Source: Ciona savignyi (lineage: Eukaryota > Chordata > Ascidiacea > Phlebobranchia > Cionidae). Taken from it: a stretch of 64,000 nucleotides of DNA. Each line of letters opens with the position of its first letter. Within the stretch, counting starts at the first letter, position 1. Positions 24,962 to 38,235 of this stretch are shown here, piece by piece. The stretch covers positions 717,160 through 781,159 of the forward strand of contig CH003313.1 of assembly GCA_000149265.1 (NCBI GenBank), in the 5' to 3' direction. The position numbers were made by a program, and so were the translations under genes. The notes under the pieces are model-generated. The model was not told the DNA's origin. It ran no database searches and worked only from the letters and a program-made list of their open reading frames with translations.

Positions 24962-25063
24962 GACACCTTGCTAGTTGTGTATTTGTGCAAGGTATTTCGA
25001 AGCAAGAAGTCAGTAATCGGTATTTGTATCGGTCGCTTTAACCATTCGGCCACCCGACCAGTA
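24962..25063 (-). repeat. tRNA-like repeat, family B
   Basis: The reverse strand reads ctggtcgggtggccgaatgg then ttaaagcgaccg, resembling the A-box arm of a Ser/Leu tRNA. Related copies lie at 27,239, 29,921 and 38,108. Confidence 0.5.
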
Positions 25064-25706
25064 ATTTATTCCAAATTTTAAGCAATCTGTAATAGCGCCC
25101 GACTGTGGGCATGAGGTTTTCCGTCCATCAGTTTTGTTGCGACGATTACCGTCCCACCCATGATGTTCCTACCTATGGAAGCTGCTGTGTATTCAGTGGA
25201 CGTTTTCTGAGTTAGAAATATTGACATAAACGCTAGTTTTATGTACAATTTACTCGCAATAATATTAAATAAAAACAACAAACGTTCAATATTTTCATCA
25301 AACATATGAAAGCCAATACAATTTAAAAACATGCAGTTTGCAGATATTTCGGCAAATCGTTTAGGTGTGTTCCTAAACCTACAATAAATATACAAATAGT
25401 AAAGACACAAATCTACACAGCTGCGGTATGTTCTATGTCGGCGATAAAAAAGCAGTTCTAATTTGAAATGACGGTGCGCGAACTAAACTACTTTCTAGAA
25501 CGGAACTATTGTGTTGATCATTTGACTGGAGATTTTATAAAAAAAAAGAATTTTGAAATCTCGAAGTTGTAAAGACAGAAAGTCAACGTTAATACATAGA
25601 AATCGTAGAAGATGATGTAAACTGGGGAGGTGCAAGCGCAAAGTAATCCCCCGAACCACAATCCTGGCATTCTTGAAGGAACGAACTGCTGCCCGTGTTT
25701 GGTGTT

Positions 25707-28700
25707 TTAAGTCTGCGTGCGCATTTGCCCTCGCCGCAATAGCACAGCACACAAGTTCGGGAACCGAACGTTGGAGTGCATTCGCCGCAGGTTTGAGTGG
25801 GTGGCCGGCACAGCTAAACTGTTCTGAGTTATAGTTGGTATATCGTAACGGACCATTCCGCTAAGAATGATTTCTAACCCGTGTCGGCCGTCTAATAATC
25901 GCCGACTGGCGCGAACGCTTGGTCGGTTCATGATGCTTTCCAAAGCTCCATTGTGAAGAATGCGCCGTAGATCTGGGCAAGGACATTCCGTATCAACATC
26001 CAGTTCGAATTCGCGGTGTGCTTCTTCCGGGTTTGTTAAATTTGCAAGTCTAAGTCCAAGCTGACCGTCGCGGTCTTTGAACACCCTGGTCATTTCGAGC
26101 TGCACAAATCTGTAGCCCGATTCGCTGCTTGGCTGGATTCGTTTGATCCGACCCGCGACCACAAAGTCGGCGTCGCAGTATATGTGCGCCATCTGCTGGG
26201 TGCACATTTCGCACTGAGGCGGCCGCATGTAGCTGGGGCCGGGGTAGACGCACATGGAGCGACACATATTCACGTCGGGGAAGTTGTTGGTGTTTCCACC
26301 CCAGCCTTTGTAAACAAATGCCTGGAGAAATTAATAAATCAATCAATGTAAAAGTTTAAATCAATGACCTGTTTGTAATGCATGCGCATACGTTTCCTGT
26401 GGGTCGGAAAAACGCAGGGATCCGGCCACCTTTCGGGACATTCGGACACGAGATGTATTTCGCTATTCGCAGAAAAGTGTCCCTAATTGCAGCCATTTTG
26501 CGAGAATTGTAGTCGTTCGCTATGTTTATGGACTGAAACTAACCACGAACAAAGTCTGATTAATTAACATATATGCGGTACAACATACAGCAATGTATAT
26601 GGCAATCTAAAGGTTATCTATCGATTCCCCGTGTTTTAATGACGTCGTTGGCCCCCAGTCGGGATACGATAACTCACAACCACCATCAAACAATGAGCGT
26701 GAGTAAATCCCGACCAATACAGATGCCAAATATACAAATACGGTCTTACGGGCGGACCCGTTATGGGTTCTAACCTCAGCCCGGTAAGAGACAATGGCTA
26801 CGGAATTAGACATGCAGTGGTTTCGTACCTCGCACCTGGATGACTCAGTGTTGTAATAAATGCGAATTCGATGGTTCCTTCCACTTCCACCATTCATCGG
26901 CTGCTGGCAGATGTTCAAACACGTGTTCGTACACTCTCCCAGGGTGTTGTACTGAAACAATATTGTGTGATTAGAGAATGTGGAAACTAAAAAGGAAGGG
27001 AAGAGGTAAACTGCACACTAAAATAACGATTAGGGCCTAAGAGGTATTAGTTATTAATTGGTGTTAGTTCTGGGGTTGATATTAGTGTTTAGAGCAGAGT
27101 TAGAAATAGTTTTCATAGTTTTAGTGAGCAGTTTCCCTTCTTCCCTCTTGCCCTCATTTTAGTGGTGCCTCCCATAAAACATTCAATTCGAGGGTTTGGG
27201 GGTTTCGAATCCACAAAACAGTACAATTGTATCTTTAACACGGGCGTGTGACCAAATTGTTAAGGCGATGACCGAAACATATACCAAGTATACAAAAAAG
27301 GTCCAAGTGACGAGTTTATTATGGGTTTAAAACTCGGTAAAAAAATATCGGCATAAAGGGGTTGTCGAATTGTAAGCGCAGCCGATTCATATACATGCAT
27401 ATATTACAAAAAGGTCTACGGACGGACCCTAAGCTTAACACAAAAACCGTAGAGGCATTATAAAACACTGACATTCCAACGATTAAAGCGCTCGTGGCTG
27501 GGTTAGCGAAATCGTGTGGTTTTCGTGGACTATTTGTTCGGTTTTTGCCTGAATAAGTCACTTAGGTACGATGGTAGCCTATACGGTATTCACAGTTAGT
27601 ATTTGTATCTTACCTAATGGTCTATTTACATGAATTGTCCACAAAATATGCAGTAAGCGTCTAATCTGTAGTGAACAACGCCCTATAAAACCAAAATACG
27701 AAGCGCAAATATTTATTTTATGGTGCGCTACCTAGGTTTTCAACATTTTTAACTGCACTACAGAAAATTATAATAACTTTTTTTTTCATGCCAATGACAT
27801 TAATCACATCATACCGCCAAACTCAAACGGTCAGTCAAAATTTTACATCTTTAAGAAGTATATAGATTACGTCATTATCCTAGTCATATTTCACAAGTTA
27901 TAAAAATTTTAAAATATTAGCCGCACACTTGTGGGACTTTGTTGGTAAAAATGTGAGAATGACCGATAAAGAGGGAAGTTACCTTATTAACTACGGCACT
28001 ACAATCGCGGATGTGCTTCCGTATGCAGGTCCCGGTCCCCGCGTCGTACACGTAATACAATCGTACTTGTCGCCGTAACAATGGCTCCGTGCACCGAGCT
28101 GTTTGAGACTTCAAACTTTCATGACATTTCCTATAAATCAGTTCGTCCTTTGGTAGCTCTCTTGTCGTTGCACTGGTGGTCGTGGGTGGGGCGGTAGGTG
28201 CCGATATCTGTCGGATGGTCCGGCCCGTTTCGCACGCCACTTTGTCCATGTCGCACTTGCTGCGGTAGGTCCTTCCGTCCGATCCGTAAGTGGCCACGTC
28301 ATCTTCGTCGTCGCAAGATGAAATGCAGCTACACGTAACAGCAGCTCCATTGTTACTGCACAATGAGCCTTGTTGTGGGCAGGAAATTGGGCTGCATGTC
28401 GCGAGGGGCTGGTAAAGCAAGTGTCATTAGAAATCCACTTTACAGTAACTTAATACGCGATCTAAAAACCTCCTGCATTACAACTTTGATCGAGACCGCT
28501 TTATGTTTTAGTGGCGTTTAAATTGCATTCAAACGAGGTGTAATTTTAAAATAACGCCATTTATTGGTATAACACATTTTGTCGAAACCGCCGACTACCA
28601 CACAAGTCTATCAGTGCAGTATTCTAACTCAATTCTCCTTCCAGTCAAATCCATTAGTGCAAACTCATACGCCCAGTGTTCATTAGTATAAAAAATGTAA

Positions 28701-31474
28701 AATCTCCCAGCTTATGCCTTAGCAGTGATCTGAGTATAAACTGTTAAATATTTTAAAGCAACTTTTCGCTTATTGGTTATTAAAATGAGATGAAATAATT
28801 GCTGACGTAGTATATCGCAACATTTTATCATCATCTCGGTTTTGATACACGCCCCACCGTCATGATTTGAGATATCGCGACGAAGCGACACCGATCATAA
28901 TTCGTGATGCAATAAAACGGAATGGGGTAGACTCGCCAAGGGTCGTGTATGCGGAAGCACGTGATTATTGACGTGATAATCTCACGACTTCGCGGGGCAA
29001 GTTGTTCCAGACCCAACAATCCACAGCCGCAATGGACGGGGTTGGGGGGGATCTTGTACACCTTGATCGTTAGTACCACCGGCTCATATACAGAATTTTA
29101 CAAAAACTGTTCTAGCGAAGAATTCAGTGGTCCAGGGTTTTATTTATCCTAAGGCCGAGTAAAAAAACAACGATAATATGCAGTATAAGTCTCGAGCCAA
29201 ATTACAACTTTTCATAACAAAAATATTGTTTTGTGACATAAAATGTCTACAATGAAACTAGTATTCTAATTTCTTGCATATTGAGTGTAAGTCAATATGT
29301 TTATATATAAGATGTTGTATATAACACATCATAGTTATTGATGTCACTAGATCACCAAGCAAGGATGGGAATAACCTACATCGCGTGATGGTAGTATACA
29401 GAACTTGCCCGAGTTTGAAAAATATATAACGATATATTACCCTTCAATGTACCTCCCGAGTTATCCCGCCATAACTGTTTGCCTGGCTGTTTGGTTTGAC
29501 CCTAGTGGTAGGTTTGACCCTAGTGGTCTTAATTTCTGTAGATTTTGTGTAAAGGTTTATGGTTTAACTTAAATCCGGAATTAACTTTTTGACTTTGTGT
29601 GGTCCGAGTCTGGTGATAAGTTTAATCTGTGTTTAAATCTCGATCGTTTAATCGACGGTCTAAGATTAAGGACCGCTTAGCCGTGACTAACTGCGCGAGT
29701 AAGAAAGTAGCTTCAAACAATTGTAAACTTCGCGTGTTCATAATCCCGTCCAAAGGTTCTTATTTATTATGCACTCCCCGTAACAACACGAATGAGTATT
29801 TCACTTAACGGGATTTGCTGAGACGCCGTATTAGATAATCAACGAATGTTGATTTACAGATCGTAGCCCAGCACTATATTACCGTTTTCTATTATTGACC
29901 TAATATTTAATTCCGATACGGTTGTGTGGCCGAATAGTTAGCTGGACCGATACATACCGAGTTCTATACAAAAAAACGGTCTCTTAAACAAGCGCGTAAT
30001 CGGTTGGAAACTTAGCTCGGTAAAAAATTATTATTATTACCTGCTTCTCTTGACCGAACTGTAGTGGTTTCGGATCTGTAATTGAGGTGTCTGGGTTGTT
30101 TGTTACGACACCTCACAAAATACAATCATTCGACAAATAAAATTATCTTCGTTATCTCGTAAAGTTTCTCAATTTTATTTTTAGCATCAACGGCAAAATT
30201 GTGAACAAACATCAAAGCCAGGCTTCCTACCAACGAAATTGCAAAATAAACGAACTCGTTCGGGACTTTTCAAATCAGGTTTACTACACTCGAACGCGAC
30301 ATCTAAGTGACGTCATTAAAGCACAATTCTCAAAAACTATATTTGTCTGGCCCACAGCGATTTTATCACAAAAATCAACTTCGCGCTAACGGGGCCGTCG
30401 AGATATGGAACGAATAGTATTTCTGAATTAAATGACACGTCTTTTTAAAACAGTGTATACATTTCCGAAATGTACAAATTTGTATGCAAATGCAGTACAA
30501 AAAGTTAACAATTTTATAATTTAAGCTGTTTTGCCTTTATTATTTAATATTTCATATAGTGGCCCATATAAAAGCGAATATAATATTAGGAATGGAATTT
30601 GTTAAATACATTTTAAACAGTTCTGTTAGCCGCAAAATTTAGCGCAATTCCGGAAGCATTTTTGTCGGCTTTAACAATGTGGAGAAATGTAGCGTGTTTA
30701 TTCCTTGAAAAACAGTAAAAACATTTCGTCTTTTAAACTTTTTTTGATGTTACTTTACGAAAGTTCGTCGTTATTAAACCAAAATTGCCCTAATTATTAT
30801 TACAAAAATATACAAAATTCACTGTCGTGTTATTAAAAATATATATATACTTAGTTGTCATTTGAAGTCTATACATGGAATCGAACATATCTACCATGTA
30901 AAATGTAATATTTAAATCAAATCGAAACAATTAAATATCTATATATATATATATATATTATTATTTTTAGGGTTATAACTTTTAATATAATTGTGTTTGT
31001 TTAGAAATCGGCCAACCCTCCAATTGTTAAACAGACACTGCTTGTGTAACTCGCGCACTATGTCGGAAAAGTCGTATTTTCTTAATGATAACTTTCACTT
31101 GAAACGGCATCATAAGTATCTCAGGAACCGAATTTGTTCCCTTCATTTAATAATTAGTTTTTCTCTTGTATTATAATTTATATAAATGTATTAGAACATG
31201 TTTTGTAATATATGCAAAACGCTACCTGGATCCGAATACAAGTGCCACCGCCGCATGAGTTTGGGCAACAGGTCGATCCGATGCTACAGTCCCCGTCGAT
31301 CCGACATTCGTTCCTACAAGCTCCCAGCACCGCCCGGCTGACTGGACAGATTTGTCCCGTGGAAGGTCCATTGACCACCCGGTTAGACTGCCCGAGGGGG
31401 ACTCGGTCACTTGATACGCTTGACACAACAACAAGTAGACAGCTTAGAGCTGATAAAATGCTAGTAGACATCAT
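25707..31474 (-). CDS. WFIKKN-like secreted protein: WAP-Kazal-Kunitz-Kunitz-NTR
   Basis: Vertebrate WFIKKN proteins are secreted multidomain proteins that bind myostatin/GDF11. Four exons on the minus strand: 31226-31474 (ATG at 31474), 27983-28408, 26829-26951, 25707-26321; all join in phase 0, giving 470 aa. Order: signal peptide (residues 1 to about 22); WAP domain with all eight cysteines; Kazal/follistatin domain (YGSDGRTYRSKCDMD); a Pro/Thr linker; Kunitz 1 with six cysteines; Kunitz 2 (NNFPDVNMCRSMC); NTR domain (CDADFVVAGRI, ECPCPDL). The Ig domain between Kazal and Kunitz in vertebrate WFIKKN is absent: both lie in one exon. Kunitz 2 lacks the second and fourth cysteines. The C-terminus is uncertain because another frame there is Cys-rich. 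A tttgacag acceptor lies shortly before the ATG. I give no symbol because orthology is inferred. Confidence 0.85.
26985..27180. mobile_element. MITE-like repeat, family D
   Basis: Ends are inverted (ggaagggaagaggtaaactg at the left against cagtttcccttcttccctct at the right). The core tctggggttgatattagtgt is shared with the 46,205 copy. It lies in an intron of the WFIKKN-like gene. Confidence 0.65.
27239..27345 (+). repeat. tRNA-like repeat, family B
   Basis: gtgtgaccaaattgttaagg followed by a tatacaaaaaaggtcc block, gtttaaaactcggtaaaaaa at the end. Diverged copy in an intron of the WFIKKN-like gene. Confidence 0.45.
28830..29085. other. GC-rich island inside the first WFIKKN-like intron
   Basis: This stretch is clearly richer in GC and CpG than the AT-rich intron around it and is open on the minus strand for 82 codons, including CGCGLL, ITSIITCF and DPW. 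It could be an unrecognised exon or an enhancer. I see no clean acceptor-donor pair that keeps the gene in phase, so I do not call it coding. Confidence 0.3.
29921..30030 (+). repeat. tRNA-like repeat, family B
   Basis: tgtgtggccgaatagttagc (A-box-like), aaaaaaacggtctcttaaac, ggttggaaacttagctcggt (B-box-like), then an A-rich end. The clearest copy of this family. Confidence 0.55.
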
Positions 31475-34400
31475 GTTTTTCTTCTACGATTATCCTGTCA
31501 AAATAAAAGCTTCTGATATCGATACGATATAATAGCCTGTGAGTTTCGTGACCGTCTTGTTTGCGACGGGCGCAAAACGAGGGAAAAAATCTCAAAATCA
31601 TCCCAAGAATTCCGTCAAGTGAGTCACAAGAGCTCTGCCCTGATGCGCCGTGAACAGTTTAGATAAAACGCGTCGCCACATCTGTATATTTTTCTTTTGA
31701 TGTCGCCACTCGATCAAACTGATAACTAGACGTTGCTTGTTATCAAGTGTGCCTCAAGTTCTAACGCTTTGCAGTCCAGACGTGCTCTACGTGACTGCAC
31801 TTACTACATGTAGATTTGCCTCCCCAATTGCCCGAATAAAATAACTACCTGTGCGAAGGCGATAGCCATCGGGTCCTCGACTTCATACTATAAAACCTAT
31901 TATGCGTAGATCCGCATGATAGTACTCGGTGTCTTGAAGATCGGTCAGAGGTGGCGCTTGTAGAAGGTTACTTGCATCGTCTATCAAGAATGACCGCCAT
32001 CGATTTATCATGTTCGTCTTGACGTGCCACCAATCTTATCAGGCGTAACAAATCGACATTTATCCTTTGATCAACAGCTTTGGAACGGTATAACCGGACC
32101 CACAACTACTGCGCATCCCGCCCACCACCTCCCCGGAATGCAATTATAGGACAAGATAGCATAGAGACACGCGATTTTTTTGCTACCGGATCCGCACATT
32201 TTTCAAAACGCATTTGATTTGCAGACATATAACCATCGAATATAAACCAATCGTTGAAGAACGTAATATCTTATTTAGACGCAATAATTAAAGTCGTGCG
32301 TAAGACCCTGTCACGCGCCAGACGTTTTAAATATCCGATTTGTATATTTGAATTCTACGGAAAATTAAGCTGATAAAGCGTCGACTTCACAACATGTCTG
32401 GCCCATTTATTATGGCGTGTGTCCAGTGCACCAGTCTGGCCGTATGGACGCACACCGAAAACTCATTATTTTTTCGTCACGTTCCATGCTACTGCAGACC
32501 AGTCTTGCAATTTTGTGTCTGGCCGATTGGATGATTTGCAAAATTAAGGTGGCAATTGGTCTATTATATGCAACGGGTTTCACGGGGCTCGCGCGGCCGG
32601 GATCTCACGCGATACTTCTTAACGCGAGTTTATTCGGCCGTTTCGAAAGTTCATCCGTCTAGACTTCACAAGTCCACTACGAGCGCGGTGCTGTGGCAAA
32701 ACACGACCTGCAAAGTCGTCAAAGAGATTTCAAAGCAAGACTTGTTTTCACAGAGACCACTTTGTGCCACCCATTTTCCGGGATAATCCGTCGATAATAG
32801 TCCTGTTGACTATTCCGTTCCCACGCTTTAGCCACAGAACTGAAGTGTTTGTCAAACTCAAAGCACCGATCCAGAAAACGTGATGAAATCTTACAGATTC
32901 CGGAACTCAGCTAAGTTGAATCAATCAATCAACTGACAGTCTGCGTCTGACCATCGGAACACCTCTCTGTCCTTCTTGGCAGGTTTTTGATAAATTAAGA
33001 AACGTCGCAAGTTCTGGAGAAACGTCTGCATTGCGATTAATGAAGTAGACATTTGTTTTAATCAGTTTGTAGTCAACGTTAATCTAATTTTATGCTAATA
33101 CGCCAAAATAACGCTTAACCAAAATAACTATATTAATATGTAATGTAAGCTATTACTACAATCAAATTTAAAAACTCCAATCTTGGTTATATTTATCGTC
33201 ATTAAGATCTTTTTATATCTGGAAATTACCGACGCTTATTTTATCAGATTAAAGTGAGATATTACACTGATCAGTTTTACTCAAAATATCTGGCCGATCA
33301 ACGGCGGTTACCCATCAAATCTTTTTATCAAGAAAACTATGCAATAGGGAGTGTCTTGTCCGAAGATTGTTGTACATATATTAATTTCTTTAGTAGGTTG
33401 AAAAGGTTTGACATAACACTAATTGACCATACACTACAGTGTTACCAAATCTATTACTGTAGTGGGTCTTTAACTTGGTTTAAGGCCGACTCGCATTCGT
33501 CTTTATATGTATGTTAGTATGGGCCGTTACATCCCTCTATACGTTTTTGCCATGCCCGGTATCTCACCTTAACCTTTCGAACACAACTTTAAAATCTGTA
33601 TAACTTCTTACTAACTGGAAGATATGGGCTGCTAGCCGAATACCACGTTACAACGACTTTCATATAACATTGGAAATCTTTTTTGCATACGTTTTATAGG
33701 CTACAGCTTATAAAATATCCTGTACTGATAATTGTAATGTTTATTTCAAAAATCAATTATTCGAACCACTGCGGTACAGCAAATGTGTATTGCGCCCATC
33801 CTACATTAATTTGGGCGCCACCCCGTAAATTGAACGCAATTTTAAAGCAATATTTTTTTAAAGTCACATTTGTTTATTTTAAGTCTCATTTGAACGAAAC
33901 GTAAAAATATTTTGGCTTGGATTGCAATGGGAAATTTCCTTTTTAATGTCCCCTCCTATGTTGTGACACCGCGAAATTGTTCTATCGCTAAAAATAATGT
34001 TGTACTACCGCCAAATTGTGTCACTAAGACGGTGTACTAAAGTGCTTATTTGATTCCATTCCGATATAGCTTAAATGAACATACATGACTACCGAGTTGA
34101 TCGGAAGCCGTATCTCCCAACGATTATTTTTGCGTGATTCGATTTGCGGAAGCTATTACTTATTTTGCTGATTTGCAAGGCTGGTTCTTGAGGATTTAAG
34201 TTAAAAAGATTATTAGGATGTTTATGTTTACCTGCGGGATAAAAAACGCAGGGGGCTTTGAATCACTAGTCTAAGGGTGGTATTTACACAGTAGCATCGC
34301 AGATCTCCGATCAATCTTAGATAAAAATCTTGAATAAAAGATTAGGCTGCCAATGCATGTAAAAAAGACGGATTTGTCGATCCGTAATCTTAGATCCCAG

Positions 34401-36227
34401 ATCTCAGATCAGTGATCATAATCCTGGATTGCCTTATGTGATCCACTGTCCATCCAGGATTCCTGTTGCAAAAGGGAACTATAATTTCGCTGTATCGTTT
34501 TATGGAATTTGACGTAAAACAAATAAAAAAAAGAATGGATAAAGAAATTTTATTACAAATTGTTAAAAAAAATAAACACCTGTAAGTAATAGAATGCAAA
34601 AAAACGGATGCGACAAGCTGTGTAAAAAAACCTTGCCTAGGAAAATATTCTGCAAGAATTTAATATAGCATGTACAGGTACAGGATTTTCTGCCAAAACA
34701 ACCAAACAAGTCAAGCTTTTCTGAAAGAACAGGAAGGCAAGAGCTAAAAATAATCTATATGAAAATAAATATGCACTTCGTCAAACTGGTGGCAGACTTT
34801 CACCACCACCTGTAAAGGACACATTTCAATAAAAAATGCTGGTATGTGAGCTTATATAGATTTCTGTTACTGTACGGTAGGCGTAGGCCTATATACATGC
34901 AATTCTTATATTTTTTTAAATTGACAGTACGGTAACCTATACACTTACGCTACACATATGGTGTATGGATATGGTCTAATTGTGCTGGCAATCTTATTGT
35001 AGTTCATTATTTCATCTATATCTTTATTATTTTAGGATACCTTTAATATTTTATGTATATCTTTAATATTCAACGTATCTGTTCATTATTTCACGAATAC
35101 GATCGTTGTTTAATGTATTATGTTCGTTATTTAATGTATATGGGTATTATCTCATGGATATGCACATTATTTCATTTTATGTTTGTTCTTTCATAATATT
35201 TTTATTTTGAATGACATATTTGAAGATCAATGACACAACAACGCAGAAAGATGTTAGTGATAGAATGCACAACATGCGGTCCGGTGAAATATCTTTTTAT
35301 TAAATCCAGTGATTCATATAATCGTCAGCCGGTTGCATCTATATTTTTATAATATTGACTCAAATTAATCTTCGAGAATGATAATTTAAGTTTTCTATAC
35401 TAACATTGTGATGTCATTATACCCCATTATAATATTTAACTGTAAGCTTGTCATAATTACACTGGTTTAAACCTACAGTTTGATGTTATTTTGCTTAGAA
35501 CCAATCCAATTAAACTGTGTGTTGCTTACAGGTTTATACGTAAAATAGCATCACTAGAAATAAAATAGTTTTAACGTGTACTTAAAACCCGTGCTAAATG
35601 AAATATAAAGCTATGTGGCTCTAACCTTTTTAAAGAAAAATCGAGAGTGAATTCCGAGAAAAATAGCTATTGAAAAAATACGATATGTCGCTTTGGTGGT
35701 CTATATTGGTGTAAAGTAAACTAACGTCAAGCTGAAAGAAAACTGCATCTTGTACAAATATACAACACCATCTCTGTTATGTTCTAGTTTTCAGTAAGTG
35801 CCCCATGCATTGACGGCTTAATAGGATTTGTCTCAACTTTGCTTTGAGGACAACGTTTTGTTAAACAATATCCATCAAGTTCTAGAAAGCGGTTCCGCTC
35901 GAAGATAACATTTTGCAAAATCCTTAACCCTTTGGAACCAAACCCGGTGTTTGCAAAATGTTATCTTCGAAAAAATGTTATCAAATGTTATCATACCATT
36001 TTTTGCAAAATGTTATTTTTGCAAAAATAAGTATTTTAGTTCGGTATTTTATCACAAATTTAATGGCCGATGTAAAAATACCAAACTTCCGGCAGATTAC
36101 CGACGTCAAGCCATTTAAAACCCGTAAACGTGTGTGTTATATTAGTTGTTGATCAATTTATAACGACAGATTTAATCAAATACAGTAATTTGATTTGGCA
36201 TTGACAATAATTTATTGATCAATCTGC

Positions 36228-36540
36228 AGTATAGGATAGGAATAGGAATAGGATATTCCATCTTTATCCCCGTGAATTGGAAAACCAAGGGGGTTAACAC
36301 ACGGGCAATCGTCAGATCACCTCGCGCCCATCGTCGGATTACCGGAGCTATTGCAGTGTGTTGTATATGATAGAGACATTCCTTCAATTTGGTAGAACCC
36401 ATTAATCCGCTGGGTTCAGGCAATGTCCGTAAAGTGCTTTGCCCAAGGACACAACCGACTAGCTAGCGACCAGTTTCGCACCTACAACCTTTCGATTGAA
36501 AGGCGACGCACTTAACCGTTAGACCAACGGGCCGGACGTA
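36228..36540 (-). repeat. tRNA-derived SINE, family A (near full length)
   Basis: Reverse copy with a taggataggaataggaata tail, intact body and an intact head (reverse of cggcccgttggtctaacggt) ending at about 36,535. The open frame within it is not a gene. Confidence 0.88.
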
Positions 36541-37063
36541 CATTGTCACTCTTCCAAAACCAATTAGTTTGTAAGTAATTTTTACCCTACATCCAAAAAA
36601 CTATATTAAGTTATAATTTTTAAAGCAATAAGGTATAATACTGTATTCTCTTGTTTGTGTTTACTGTCCCAAATTTAATAAGCTTAATCAAACATATCTA
36701 CTATCTTTACGACTATCATAAAACTGTTAGCTGGGTCTTTTGGCAAGAACTTAACCGTATTTAACTGGTAAATTCAAATGAATAGTTTAAAATTAAACAA
36801 TAAATAACGACAATAGTTATACGGTCACAGAAATGTGGGACATGATACCCCGAGTTATACCGCCCTTTATCGTTCCACACACTATACATTAGTATCATAT
36901 CCTGTGAACTTATTGAGCGACATGTAAGGAATTTAGTTTAAAACTCGTCAAATACACCCATTTATGTAGTGTATGCATAGTAAGATGTGGTCGGAAAACC
37001 TCAAGTATGAAAATAAAATTAAACTAAAATGATGATTTTAAAATTTTCACTAAAAGCTTCTAA

Positions 37064-37135
37064 TAAAAGTGTGCGTTAAAGCGACCCTATCGGTGGGAGA
37101 GCCGGCTTTAGGAAAAGAGGCAGACTATAACCAAT
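37064..37135 (+). repeat. Short interspersed repeat, family C
   Basis: aaaagtgtgcgttaaagcga, then gtgggagagccggctttagg and aaaagaggc, matching the copies at 4,250 and 10,968. Confidence 0.55.
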
Positions 37136-38107
37136 ATATAACCATAATCAATTAAAATTAAGAAGAACTAAAAAGTTATTAAAATAAAGTACAAAAAATC
37201 GTGTTCAAAACAGTATACTTTTTGGGATAAACATGCATAACAGTTACCAATAAAAAAACAACGATTAGGGGAAAATAATTGATTTACTGACACTTGTTAT
37301 TGGCGTGTCTTTCTGTAGTGCACGTCACTGCCATTGCTTTAACACAGCGATAAGAAGGGAAACCATACCGAAAGTAATTATGATAGCTCCAACAACCCGT
37401 TTATTGGCGCAGTGTTTTGATTGTCATAGCAAATTACGTTATTCCTTTTAAACAGGTTCGATTTAATACATTTCTAAAATGGCCCAAAGCATTAAACAAG
37501 CTTTACATAAGTTTTAAAAAATGTCCACAGTTCCACCACATTATTGGATCCAAAGGAAAGTTAATAGGATATTTGCATTCGTATTTTCAAAAAATAACTA
37601 ATTTAAACCAACAGCAAATAAAAAAAACAAAAAAACTAACTTTTCAGTAATGTCACTGCAGACGCGTAGAGTACAACGGCAGACCAAGTCTTTGCTATTT
37701 CTCCCCTTGTACTATTATGTTTTACATTTTTTATGATGTAGATTTAGAGGGTTTGTAAGTTGTGATAATTTTTTTTAAGTTGTGCTAAAATTTTACTTTA
37801 AAATCCAGCTATGAATAATTTGAGTAGACCCAGTCTGATTTTGATGCCGTAGGAACATGCTGAAGTAGCGTGTGTTAGAACCTCGATTATCCTCTCACGT
37901 ATGTTATGGTGTCTCGTATTTCGTCACAAGCTTGCGCTCTTGCGCTGTCTTGAAATGCATTATTGAGTAAAAATTGGTGGATCTTTATATACTGATTATG
38001 GGCCGGCCCTCTTGGAAAAAATGTAGACAAACTTGTAGAGTATATGCTACAATTAAGTAGCCAAGGTTTCATAAAACTAAAACAACCCAGTTTTAGTGGT
38101 GATCAAC

Positions 38108-38235
38108 GTTGCATTTGTACAGTCGTGTGGCCGAATGGTACAGTCGTGTGGCCGAAAAATTAACGCGACCGTTATATATACCTAAAAACGGTCCTAAAAA
38201 CCGTAGTGTTAAAAGCGGCCTCGGAAAAATATAAC
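38108..38235 (+). repeat. tRNA-like repeat, family B, with duplicated head
   Basis: acagtcgtgtggccgaatgg is immediately repeated as acagtcgtgtggccgaaaaa, followed by gcgaccgttatatatacc and an A-rich end. The doubled head suggests a short tandem duplication. Confidence 0.55.

Noticed and set aside
33254..33517. Possible exon after a ttatcag acceptor
   Set aside because: No recognisable protein family and no partner exons in phase nearby; kept only as a note.
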